Positions 13,003-21,925 of a stretch of 64,000 nt of DNA are shown here, piece by piece. This DNA comes from Gliomastix tumulicola (lineage: Eukaryota > Ascomycota > Sordariomycetes > Hypocreales > Bionectriaceae): contig BCHX01000007.1 in the NCBI GenBank assembly GCA_001599755.1, positions 1,984,001 to 2,048,000 of the forward strand. Direction: 5' to 3'. Under the pieces are notes generated by a model. The model worked only from the letters and a program-made list of their open reading frames with translations. It was not told where the DNA came from and searched no databases. The position numbers and the translations under genes are program-made. Each line of letters opens with the position of its first letter. The first letter of the stretch is position 1.

Positions 13003-13132
13003 CGATCTAGCCAGGACTCGAACCTGGAACCTTCGCCACCGGAAAGCGACGCGCCTGAAATTTGCTTACGTAAGCAAGTAGTTAAGAGGAGAGGAATTGC
13101 GGGTGTACTCACGGCCATTGCGCCACTAGACC
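13003..13132 (-). tRNA. tRNA-Arg (anticodon CCG) with a 58-base insert in the D-loop
   Basis: Read on the minus strand. The 7-bp acceptor stem is GGTCTAG/CTAGATC (one G-T pair). The A box TGGCGCAATGG is intact. D-stem halves GCGC/GCGC are present. The anticodon arm is TCGCT-TTCCGGT-GGCGA, giving anticodon CCG (Arg, CGG codons), and the T-arm is CCAGG-TTCGAGT-CCTGG. A T5 Pol III terminator follows within a few bases (12995-12999). Between the D-loop GGCC and the second GCGC lie 58 extra bases, 13055-13112, beginning GTGAGT, containing CTTAAC and ending TTTCAG: the hallmarks of a fungal spliceosomal intron. Removing them leaves a normal 72-base cloverleaf. The insert also contains the perfect palindrome TTGCTTACGTAAGCAA. 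There is no intron at the usual 37/38 site. Confidence 0.8.
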
Positions 13133-14561
13133 TGGTGGTGGTGAAGCAAACAATTCACATTTATATCCTGAGAGCCATGTGGGTCTGACTGGAACCGAAA
13201 CTTGATTTTAATTGGGTGACTTTCGCTCCAAGTGGGGCCTGTCGTCGGGACCCGGCTAGGCTAACCCAAAATTGAACTCCCTCCTTCACGTATCGCAGAC
13301 AGGGTCCAACGACAATGACCATCGGACGGCAGATTGAGATTATCAGGAATCATGAAGACAAATGATTGGCAGATATGGAGACATTAATGAATGATCTTGC
13401 CCTGGGTTGCCGACGAAACTGTAGGCGCAGATGGGGATGATTTGACGTTGCGCGGGGCCGCTGCCCTTCGCTGGAATGACGCGGCAGGTCGCGATGGACA
13501 TGGTCGTCAACAGAACAGGATGAGCCATCTCGCCGTTAAAGAGCTGCTGTTCATTATCGCAAAGCAATATGTGGCACCTGAATTGATGCGCATCATGGTC
13601 GAGGCCATGCAATCCTCATCTGGCAAGTGAGCAACCGCCGTGGCCGGAGAGCAGAATAGAGAGCAGAGACTAAGTGACTATGTCGTCACGGCGATGCGCG
13701 CATTCGCGCGCACATCAGCTTGACACATGAGTTGCTTGACTGCTTCCGGATGAGATTAGAAGCTATTGAGTGGTAGAAAGGGAGTCATAACACGAGATAT
13801 GCACGAGCTATGCAACATATTGTCTTTCTTAATGAGTATCTGGCATTCCTCACCCGAGATTCGTGCGAATCTTGGGCCTCGCAGCCAATGAAGCGGTAAG
13901 AGTCTGCCGAGGCAGACGCAGTTTTCTTCTATCCTCACCCAAAATGACCTGAAAACAGAGCATGCTAATTCCGTCACGCCAATCTTCCCTGTACTTCCCA
14001 TTACAGTGATATTCCAGCCCTTCCTAGCCCATCAATTCGTCTACCATTGTCGCCATGGGGTGGTGTTCTAGGGTAGGCATGCGACAAAATCAATAGAAGC
14101 TCGACTCCACTTGACTCTGCGACGGCAACGTCCACGAACTGGAAGTTGAGGAAGGAACGACATAGCACCTTCCCGAGACTAAGATTAGGGCAATGCCACA
14201 AGGAAAATCTGTGAAAGATTCTTCCAATTTTCTGACGTTCCAAAGGTTTGTCCGTAAACCTATACTCTTGTCATATTCAAGCTATACAGCGACGACATCA
14301 CCACCACCACTACCATATACAAACCCGCGCACGTCAAAAGACGTGTTTTATGAGGAAGGAATATCTGCTTCGTGTCGACAAAATGTCCAGCCAGCAGCAG
14401 CGGAAGAAGACGAACGCCGGCTCCAAGATGGGCGACACCAATGTTTGCGAGAAAGTCTAGGCTTTCTTGGCGACACATTTGGGCCCTTCACGGGAGCTTC
14501 GGTCTTCCTCTTGTCTGCCAATAAGATATCGCGAGAGTAAGTCGCCGGCGTGTATTGGGAA
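13133..14561. other. Gene-free spacer
   Basis: Short frames only (for example 13343-13612 minus, 14193-14540 plus). No recognisable product. Confidence 0.5.
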
Positions 14562-15513
14562 TTATATGTCGTTTATTAATCTATATCCATATAAACAGTC
14601 CTTATCCTCACATAAACACCAATCCTTGTCCGTACAAACACCGCGTTGTCCGACACGCTGGGGAGTGTTCGTCTGCTGGTCGCCACCAGCCAAAAGATCG
14701 GAAGAAGACTTTGGAGTCATTTCAACCGCTCGAAGAGCCTCGAGGGCATCCTTTTGCTCCGCATGGGCCCACGTACCCCATTTCTTGAAGCGGGTTGTCT
14801 TGTTCGAGATCGAGGTCCGGAATGTAGTGTGCAATGGAGCCGTATGGCACAGGATGTTGAGGGCCTAAGAGATTTTCGACTGGCGGGCGACAAATGTTGG
14901 ACCGTCGATCGGTATTGAGGATCACGCTTACCAACGGGAGGATGGCTATCGGGTGGCCGGCTTTTGCAAGATTCATGGCCGAAATGATGAAATGGCCATT
15001 CGGCGAGGCGTGGTATCGAAGTGATCCGTTCTGAGACGAGAACGGATAGACGGCCTCGAGGGACATGGAACGCGGGCTGGGCGTCCAGACCAATTTCATG
15101 CCCGTATAGGCGCACAGGCGCTTGATTAACCCGCAGCCCTGTGGTGGTAGTGTCGCCGTGATGTCTTGGACTAGGTTCTGGGCGTCTTGCTCTCGCCTCG
15201 TCGGATTGGCCCTGGGCACCGTGGCGTCGCTGGTCTTGCTGTTCGCGTCCACTTTTGACTTGAGGATAACGTCGACGTACGACAGGGGAGTCGACCGGAT
15301 GTCGCGGTAGTGGGCGGCAATTGGCTGTCCGCCAACCCTTATCCAGCCAAACTTGTCGACCTCTAGCTGGGCCACGTCCACAGATGCGGGAGTTGACACC
15401 GCTTCAAGTGGTTCGATCCAGGAAAGTAGATCGATCTCGACAAGTACACAATCACCATTGACGACAAGTGCACAATCACCGTTGACGCAGTCACTACCAA
15501 CATAATCATGCAC
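14562..15513 (-). CDS. Hypothetical protein, two exons
   Basis: Exon 1 (15513-14932) ends ...AGHPIAILPLV and exon 2 (14864-14562) begins ALNILCH. The 66-67-base intron has GTAAGC and CTTAG ends, and the frame is kept (about 294 residues). Exon 2 has an Ala/Glu-rich helix (HAEQKDALEALRAVEMTP). The protein was not recognised: no clear domain, signal peptide or membrane segment. The continuous frame and clean intron support a real gene, but the start is uncertain and the Cys/Asp-rich tail may be non-coding. It directly precedes the helicase pseudogene and may mark the left border of the duplicated island. Confidence 0.45.
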
Positions 15514-15589
15514 AACTACCAGCAGAAATCGTTGGAACTAGCCAATCGTTTGTCTCAAAGGACCATGGCTCATTAGATACACATCAAAT

Positions 15590-15880
15590 ACACGGTATAC
15601 ACGAGCGACATAATCACATACGCACGCGCATGTATACGCACAAGTAATCACAAGTATACCCCCTTATGAAGCACTATTGCTCCAGAAAGGAAAAATATTG
15701 CTGATGGTCCTGATTTTATTGGCGACGAGAAAGAGAATACACACATACACAAATAATAACACAAATACAGACACATACACATACATAAGCACTGGCACAT
15801 ATACACAAATACACATACAAATACACAGGAAGGAAAAAGAAAGGAAAAGAAAAGGAAAGAAAAGGAAAAAAGATCCAGAC
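15590..15880. repeat. CACATA-type simple repeat and purine tract
   Basis: Degenerate repeats of ACACATACACAAATA-like units at about 15590-15825, followed by a GAAAAG-rich purine tract to 15870. Low-complexity intergenic DNA. Confidence 0.7.
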
Positions 15881-15954
15881 CTAGAACCAGGGCCTTGAAG
15901 ATATTCTTCTCGAGGGGTTCACGAGAACAACGCTTCCGAAGGATGTAATGGTAT

Positions 15955-16386
15955 TTACAAAAGATGCATTGGGCTTCGATGGTTAGCTCATGGGACTTGT
16001 CGATGATGATGCACGCGTACTGGGACAGATCCTTGTCCTAGGCCAGCTACGCGAGCAGGACACCCCCGGTCATGTAGCTGAGACGCGTTTTCTTGCCATT
16101 CGCGTCTAGGCTCTTGTCTCCAGCTGGCGAACTCGTCAAAGGCGAGCAGCTGCGGCACCTGGGTCGACTTCTCAGAGCCCGTCTCACTAGGCAGGATGAA
16201 GACTTGACCCCTGTGTTAGGTGTCAAGGAGGTTATTGTACCATCCGTAGACGGGCAGCTTGCGTCGGCCTTGGAGAATGGTCTTATGACCGGCAGGCCAA
16301 GCCTTTCCAGTCAGCGGATTGGTGGTGGCGTCTTCAAGACGTTGGACGTCGTCGGTGGTGACCTCCTTTCGCTTGATACACTCCAT
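15955..16386 (-). pseudogene. Dead copy of the Prp43-like DExH helicase (N-terminal part)
   Basis: From Met 16386 the frame matches the intact helicase at 23085-25495: NPLTG...LLQGRRALPVY there is NPLTG...ILQGRRKLPVY here. After an in-frame stop the match resumes with VFILPSETGSEKSTQVPQLL, in which the P-loop GETGSGKS has become SETGSEKS. About 60 residues are then missing, YMTGGVLL follows, there are two more stops, and the DEVH box reads DKSH. The copy then ends. Destroyed Walker A and B motifs plus several stops make it non-functional. Like the live helicase with A2, it is divergent from its RRM neighbour A1, showing that a helicase-RRM block was duplicated. Confidence 0.85.
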
Positions 16387-16462
16387 TTTATTGATAAGGA
16401 GTCTTGTGTTTGTGGTGGTGGCGGTGTTGTGTTGTGATGTGCTGGAGAGCATCTCTCTCTCG

Positions 16463-16574
<112 letters not shown>

Positions 16575-16758
16575 TGTTGTGAGAATGAGGCTCACGAGAA
16601 AAATGCGTTAGTAGGCGAGGTAGAAGCCTAATATGAGGCTAGCCCCACAGCAGAGACAGAAATTGTGATCTGATAGCGAGGTGACCCTGAGTTGAGCTTG
16701 AGATGTGGATGAGTGGAGCATTTCTGACCAATTACCTTTGGTTCACTTTCTGTGGGAT

Positions 16759-16800
16759 GATAGCAGGGTACCATGGCCCTCATCTAAGTGAAGTCTCCAC
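16759..16800 (+). promoter_or_regulatory. Promoter block shared by RRM genes A1 and A2
   Basis: GATAGCAGGGTACC...GCCCTCATCTAAGTG, followed by a CCAC pyrimidine/CAC-rich leader. Almost the same block precedes A2 at 25734-25775. The coding regions have diverged much further, so this upstream conservation suggests a shared control site or transcription start region. A related GATAGCGAGGTGACC lies at about 16672-16686. Confidence 0.55.
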
Positions 16801-17015
16801 AATTTCGCGACGACCTCATCGCCCACCACCACCACCTCTGCATTCATCACAGGCCACCAACTTCAACAGTTACAAACATCAAAATCACAATCACAACCAC
16901 AACCAAAACCACAGCCACCACCACCACCACAACAACAAGTAAGTCTACGCCTCTTTCGATCGAGACACGGTCGATCTCCCGCACCGCGTGCTCGGTAGCT
17001 AACTGAGCATGTAGA

Positions 17016-17686
17016 ATCTCGAACTACAGCGCTGCGTTCGAGAACCAGGTCGCAGCTTACCGGGCTGCCGGTCGCCTGCTCCTCGTCAACAATATCGCCT
17101 ACCAGGCTTCCCACGCAGCCGTTGAAGAAGCCTGTCGAGGCAGGCTGACCAGCCCAGAGACTGCTACGTTCTTCTGGGCGTCGCCAAATAGGGTCTTCAG
17201 TCAGCACCGAGGCTGGGTCTTCGTCGCATTCCAACTACGATCCCATATGAGACGTGCCGAGACTGAGATTCAAGGCTTGAGGATTAGAGGCCGCTTGGTC
17301 AATGTCAGAAGGGCAAGCAAGCTGGCAGTAAGCAGTCACCCATCGAGCGATATCTTATTGATACTGACACAACTCATAGCATGCACCCCCAGTCCCCCAC
17401 GGCTGTAGCACCCCCTGCTGAGGGTCCCAATGCCACCACCACCACCACTACCACTACGACGACCACTGCCGTCACGACGATCACCGTCGTCATCACCACC
17501 ACCGGCGCCGCCGCCGAGTATGCTTCCCTCCCTCCTGCGGCCACCACTTCGACTTCCGCGGCAGAGCACCCAGTGACAACGATCACCTCTGCCGCCCTCC
17601 CAGCCGCCACAAGCTGGGACGATATGCCAGGCGGTGGATGGTACGATGGGGAGGCAGTTAATGAAGAGGAGGATCTGCTCAACTGA
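17016..17686 (+). CDS. RRM protein A1; ancestral start codon lost (ATC)
   Basis: Exons 17016-17327 and 17393-17686; the intron has a TACTGACAC branch and a CCCCAG acceptor. Residues about 17-95 form a single RNA-recognition motif. RNP2 is LLLVNNI, RNP1 is RGWVFVAF, and the domain closes with A..EIQGLRIRGRLVNVRRAS, the usual last strand. A Thr/Ala/Pro-rich linker follows, then an acidic end, GGGWYDG...EEEDLLN. The 5'UTR is CAC/AAC-rich and has a GTAAGT intron (16939-17014) ending one base before the start, as in A2 and A3. Where those two have ATG, A1 has ATC. An upstream ATG at 16703 would be in frame after splicing and add a His/Asn-rich leader. So A1 is either a fresh pseudogene or re-started upstream. 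A structured RNA element follows about 85 bases after the stop. Confidence 0.7.
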
Positions 17687-17770
17687 GCTGTGCGTTATAA
17701 CGAGTAACCAAGAAAAGGACAATGGTACTCTCCCCAGATAGACGAAAGCCGCTCTGAACTACCTTCTGTA

Positions 17771-17957
17771 GGATGGTGGGGGAAACCCCATTTCATTCAT
17801 CTCTCTAATGGTCGAACGGCCTCTCCGTCATGGTCGAACGACCTCTTTCATGATCGAACGATCTCTCTCTAATCGGGCGCGTCCGTCCTTGGGCTTCGGC
17901 CCTAAGATCGGGATGGTGGCAACCCATTGGGGAGTAGGTTCGATCCCTGCACCGGTC
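17771..17957 (+). ncRNA. Structured hairpin-array element 1 with tRNA-like end
   Basis: In order: TGGGG-GAAA-CCCCA (17777-17790, GNRA loop); three small hairpins, GGTC-GAAC-GGCC (17810-17821), GGTC-GAAC-GACC (17832-17843) and GATC-GAAC-GATC (17852-17863), separated by CT-rich spacers; a UUCG-capped hairpin GGGC-TTCG-GCCC flanked by CTT/AAG (17888-17906); then a tRNA-like domain. That domain has a D-arm-like GGTGGCAACCC, a perfect T-arm shape GTAGG-TTCGATC-CCTGC (17934-17950) and an acceptor-like pairing ATCGG/CCGGT around it. There is no anticodon arm. It lies in the probable 3'UTR of A1, after a good acceptor (TCTGTAG at about 17771). Stable tetraloops and T-loop bases argue for function as RNA. 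Family unknown to me. Confidence 0.7.
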
Positions 17958-18721
17958 GTACACAAGCTCCAAACACATATCCTCTATCTCAACAATCGTG
18001 GCCTGTCTGACGTGGGACGCTACTGATTGGATCACTCAAGGCAAGTCGGCTCCTTCTCCATTTTTGTTTGGGCAAAGTGCGTATGGAAGCTAACTAATGG
18101 ACGACATCTTACAATGCCGCGAAAAGAACAAACGCCAGTTCTTCCCGACAGGGCGTCCGTCGGTGCTCGATCTTTCATGGATTTGTTGAGAATCAGAAAC
18201 GACTTTCGAACCGGCTAGCTCATCACACAATCTGTGTCGCCAAGGGCGTTTGATGTGCACATTATGCTCCAGCCCATAAAATTGTGTCTACTTCGTCGCG
18301 GAATTTACTTCGACTTTGAACTGCTGTCAGTTGTATTACACTTGGGCCTTCTAGTAAGAGAATAGTTGTATATTTGTTACTGGATAGAGAGGATGCAGCC
18401 AGGACCAGCCCAACCGAGGGGTCATTCAGACTGGTACTTGCACTATGAGTCGAATGTGAGTATCTGGCGTAAAGTCTGTGTATGTGGAATAGTTGTTTGA
18501 AGCATTCGATATGAAAAGGAAGTGAAGCTGAGAGAAGGCGGGGCGAAAGTGAAGTGAGCCCTGGCTGAGAATTTGAACGCACGCACCTACGTCGACTTTT
18601 TTTTCTTGACCTCGCTAAATTTTGGCCACAAAACAACAACATACATCCATACAAACAGACCAATAACCACGCGAATTCTTGCCCTACGACAACATATACA
18701 CGACCTCAACACGACTACAGC
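17958..18721. other. Spacer and B1 promoter/5'UTR
   Basis: No supported gene. The end of this stretch, up to a GTAAGTCTAG donor at about 18730, is probably the B1 leader; the intron ends CGCAG one base before the B1 start. Confidence 0.5.
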
Positions 18722-18782
18722 CCCTCACGTAAGTCTAGTGTCTGTTTCGTTCTTTCGCAGAAGCTGACCCCATATTCGCAGC

Positions 18783-19898
18783 ATGTCTTCACCAGTCGAG
18801 GAAATGACCAAGGCCTTTGAGGCGCTCGCCATCTCGGATGATCCTTCTCCGCCCAAGCAGTGGCTTTTCGAGCCCGGCCTGCCCAAGAAATGGGAGGATG
18901 ACCCCAATGAACCAGATGGTGTTAAGGAAAGATTTCTCGAGGACTGGCCTAGAATCCGCGAGTTTTACGAGTCGAAGGGCGTCAGAGCCTTCCAGCTCAC
19001 GACCGACGCAGAGGGCGTCAAGAGATTTTAGGCCAGCGTTTGGGCTAGCCTCCAACTTGCCGACGTACCCACGATGAGGCACGAACTCGATGCTGAACTC
19101 ACCCTTCTGCATCGAAAGGTCGACCTTAAGCACCCTAAACCCAAGGTGTCTGGCCAGGCTGTGCTCCGCCACGCGGAGGACGGAAAGCTCGTCGACGTTG
19201 AGATGGTCATCGTCGACAAGAAGCATCTCCCTGGGCTCGAGGCCCAAGGCTGGGGCGTTTAGTACCCTCCCCCATCTGCCCTCGACCCCACGAACGACTT
19301 CCAGGACACTCGTCCCAGTGTCCCGCGACCTGTGGATGTCTTTTCCTTCGACAAACCCGTTGCAGACTCGGGGCGCTTTCTCGAAATGGGCAACGAACTC
19401 GCCAGCCGGGTTGCGACCAAGAACAACCGGAGGCAAGGTGATCTCATTGGTGAAAACGGATCGGATCCCGCCACGCAGGCCAAAACGGCATCCTACGCAG
19501 CACCAGACCAGTGGGACAAAATAACCGATCTTCGCTCGGCCACCTCTACCGGCCACGTTCCGGTCCGTCCTCGACCTGCCAATGTTGGCTTGGGCTGGGG
19601 CGGCTACGACAAGTTCACCCACTGGCAAGCATGCGGTCGCCAGATCACAAAAGATATGGTCAAGAAGGAGAACTGGTCGACAGATCGGCTAAAAAGCGTC
19701 AAGATTACGAGCGAAGACGGCGGCACCACCTTTGAAGTCCCATGCATCGTGCAGAGCGAGGCCGACCTCCCTCCCCGAGCCAATTCGCCTGCCACGCTAT
19801 ATGACGTTCTTAACCCAAGGGAGGCGCGAAAGGTACAGAAGTCAGAGGAGCGATGTGCAGACTTCATCGGAACTGGAGCAGGTCGCAGAGCGAACTAG
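18783..19898 (+). pseudogene. B1: copy of unknown protein B with two in-frame UAG codons
   Basis: One reading frame of 372 codons, broken by TAG at 19029-19031 and 19260-19262. It aligns without gaps over long stretches to B2 (27543-28613), for example ATSTGH, GLGWGGYD, HWQ-CGR and MVK--NWS. The second TAG is at the same codon in B2, between EAxGWGV and xPPxxALD, and the protein is conserved on both sides. The first TAG aligns with a His codon in B2 and is specific to B1, plausibly CAG to TAG. The TAG-flanking codons differ mostly at third positions, so they were translated after duplication. B1 itself may now be dead because of the first stop. A 5'UTR intron ends just before ATG 18783. No known domain was recognised; it is soluble, with no signal peptide. 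A structured RNA element starts about 65 bases after the last stop. Confidence 0.7.
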
Positions 19899-19962
19899 AT
19901 ATGCGAAATCCCTGGCCAGTCTTCCTTTCTTTGGAGACGCCACGAACTGTCTTTCAGGTAGT

Positions 19963-20087
19963 TGGGGGAAACCCCAGGCTAATCCTTTTCTAATGGCTGA
20001 AAAGCCTTCTTCATGGTTGAACAACCTTGACTGAGCTAACTGGGGCTGGTACCCTCGGGTAGCGGGTTCGATTCCCGCATCGTTGTC
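19963..20087 (+). ncRNA. Structured hairpin-array element 2 with tRNA-like end
   Basis: Same order as element 1: TGGGG-GAAA-CCCCA (19963-19976); GGCT-GAAA-AGCC (19995-20006); GGTT-GAAC-AACC (20015-20026). A D-arm-like GGGGCTGGTACCC follows, then a perfect 5-bp T-arm GCGGG-TTCGATT-CCCGC (20062-20078) and a short 3' tail. The UUCG hairpin is missing and the acceptor pairing is weak (TAAC/GTTG only), so it may be partly decayed. It lies downstream of B1 behind a CTTTCAG acceptor-like sequence. Confidence 0.6.
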
Positions 20088-20390
20088 TATACCTATCTTA
20101 TTCGCCGACTCACCCGACTCATTTGGAATCTTTGCGCGAGCCTGTCCAACCTTGAGACCTCCCAGGGCGCATTCATGGTGCCAAGCAAGTAGAAGGCAGT
20201 ACACTTCCGGAGATGCTTTGCAAGGGCTCACAAGCCACCATGCCGGAAGTCGAGTAGCCCGGTCTCCAAGTGATAGCATTGAAGCATCTTGAACGAGCGG
20301 CTTGGTACTGGAATGAGGGAGAATAGTGTATGTATGCGTCCATGTGAGAACAGCGTGGAAACACTGTCCTTCTCACAGCCTGGGCTGTCC

Positions 20391-20485
20391 TGGGGGTAAG
20401 TTTGCCGTGAAAAATTTCACCAGATGGTAAGATTGGTTACCGTCATACCCAGTGCGAGTCTTGTTCGCAGTTCGAGTCCCACTGG
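20391..20485 (+). ncRNA. Degenerate hairpin-array element 4
   Basis: Two hairpins, GTGAAA-AA-TTTCAC (20407-20420) and GGTAA-GATTGG-TTACC (20426-20441). They are followed by a domain closed by CCAGTG/CACTGG (20449-20454 with 20480-20485) that contains GTTCGAGTCCCAC, a T-arm-like box whose 5' stem half has mutated. It begins with TGGGGGTAAG, possibly a decayed GNRA hairpin. Probably a dying copy of elements 1-3. Confidence 0.4.
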
Positions 20486-21381
20486 CTGTCGCGGTCTCCT
20501 TGACTTTCTGGCCACTTATTCCTTATTTCATAGCCTGGTGTGCCATTTTGAGGGAAACCTCGTTTCAAACTGTAAGAGGGAAACCTATGCCTACTTTAGA
20601 AGTAGGGTTCTTTTTTTCCCTCCATTAACGACTCTAGATAACATTATTAGTAGGTATTGACTAAGGCTCCTGTTGCATTTCCTTCTTAAGTGCTACTAAA
20701 ACGTCTGCTGACATGTGACTGGAGAGAATCAGCGTCGAGCAGCCTAGAAGAAGTCTGTCTCTGCGAAACGCGCCTCATGTTGCTGACTTCGAGGCTACTA
20801 CATGCTCTGAGGTACCAACGTTCTGAGTTCTAGGAGCCGGAAAGCTTCTTGATCTACGATAATCACATGACAAGGTCTTTGAGCAAGCGAGTAGGCAGCT
20901 CACCCGGTATCAGCTGAGTCCCAGCTAGATCCATACAATAAACAATAGGGAATTCCATCGTGGCTCCAAAAAAAATTGCAGAAAATCTCAACTTGGACAT
21001 GGACGGAGCAACAGCCCTATTAATTCTTAGGAAGCCTTAATATGACGGATCTATAACGCCGGTCCATCCATTACACGAATAGAACAAATCGTATCTCAGC
21101 GAAAGAGACATCAAGCAGCACATCTGCCCCCAAAGTCCTGTGATGCCTCACTGACCAAGTCATCGCACCCATTTACGCCTCAACTTGACTTAGTCGTTTC
21201 CTCCGGACAATAGTTCCAAGAAAACGTTGTCCATCCAAGCGTGACTGACGTTAGAATCTGATAACACGAAGACGAGGGGAATTCTCATACCTTTGCTCGC
21301 TCTGTCTTACGGGAAAGCCTTTCTACCCATAAACCCATAATCGCCAGCGAACTTTTCTCTTGGTCTAGTCCTGAGAGATGA
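20486..21381. other. Gene-free spacer between opposed RNA elements
   Basis: No supported gene. The stretch separates the plus-strand elements (1, 2, 4) from the minus-strand element 3. Confidence 0.5.
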
Positions 21382-21693
21382 TGATCGTTGTAGGAGTCGA
21401 ACCTACGCCCAGCAGGGCGGCCACCCACGATCTTAGGGCCGAAACCCAAGGACTTTAAACCTGAGAAATAAGGTCATAAAGACCATGAAGAAATAAGGCC
21501 ATGGAGGCCATGAAGAAACAAGGTCACTAGGACCATGAAGAAATAAGGCCACGAGGGCCATGAAGAAACAAGGTCGTAAAGACCAGGAAGAAATAAGGTC
21601 GTGAAGACCATGAAGAAATAAGGCCATGGAGGCCATGAAGAAATAAGGTCACGAGGACCATGAAGAAAAATAAAATGGTGGGGTTTCCCCCAT
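21382..21693 (-). ncRNA. Structured hairpin-array element 3, longest copy
   Basis: On the minus strand: TGGGG-GAAA-CCCCA (21692-21679), then eight tandem 25-base hairpin units (21669-21470), a UUCG-capped hairpin GGGT-TTCG-GCCC (21450-21432), and a tRNA-like end. The tRNA-like end has 6-bp acceptor GATCGT/ACGATC (21432-21427 with 21388-21383), D-arm-like GGGTGGCCGCCC, and T-arm GTAGG-TTCGACT-CCTAC (21406-21390). Compared with element 1 the UUCG stem keeps pairing through a C-G to U-G change. It lies downstream of RRM gene A3. Between the A3 stop and the element is a textbook intron (GTAAGTAATT...TCTAATTCTACAACAG, about 21740-21817), which suggests that the element is in a spliced A3 3'UTR. 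Confidence 0.75.
21470..21669 (-). repeat. Eight 25-bp tandem hairpin units inside element 3
   Basis: Each unit, read on the plus strand, is AAGGYC, five loop bases, GRCC, then ATGAAGAAAY or close variants. Three units have GGCC..GGCC where the other five have GGTC..GACC, a compensatory change in the stem. Loops vary (ATAAA, ATGGA, ACTAG, ACGAG, GTAAA, GTGAA). Unit number differs from elements 1 and 2, so the array expands or contracts. Confidence 0.9.
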
Positions 21694-21925
21694 CCATAAA
21701 GTAAGAAGGCTTGCGCCTTGTTGTTGCATCTTGAGAAGTCGATGCTGGCTGTTGTAGAATTAGATGTCTGTTCATGCGGAGAGATGGAACTCGAAGGCAA
21801 TTACTTACTGGTTGTCGTCGCAATCATCGGTATGCGACACATTGCTGTGTCGATGTCGCGCGGCGGTTCCCGCGGCTTGTAGTGATTTGAGGCCCGTCGT
21901 CGAGGCCGTGATTGTCTAGGCTAGC

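Noticed and set aside
17907..17957. Nonsense-suppressor tRNA acting on the B-gene UAG
   Set aside because: The tRNA-like domains have no anticodon arm, so they cannot decode; the idea has no support beyond proximity.
21470..21669. CRISPR array
   Set aside because: The 25-bp units are nearly identical throughout with only five variable loop bases, there are no unique spacers, no cas genes, and the host is a fungus.
17771..21693. Viral 3' end (tandem stems plus tRNA-like structure) integrated in the genome
   Set aside because: The layout is reminiscent of plant-virus 3'UTRs, but no viral polymerase, coat or other viral protein is present nearby; neighbours are RRM, DExH helicase and protein B.
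21433..21823. Protein-coding frames rich in FFMVLVALFLHG repeats across the hairpin array
   Set aside because: They are translations of the 25-bp repeat in several frames, with no start context or flanking exons.
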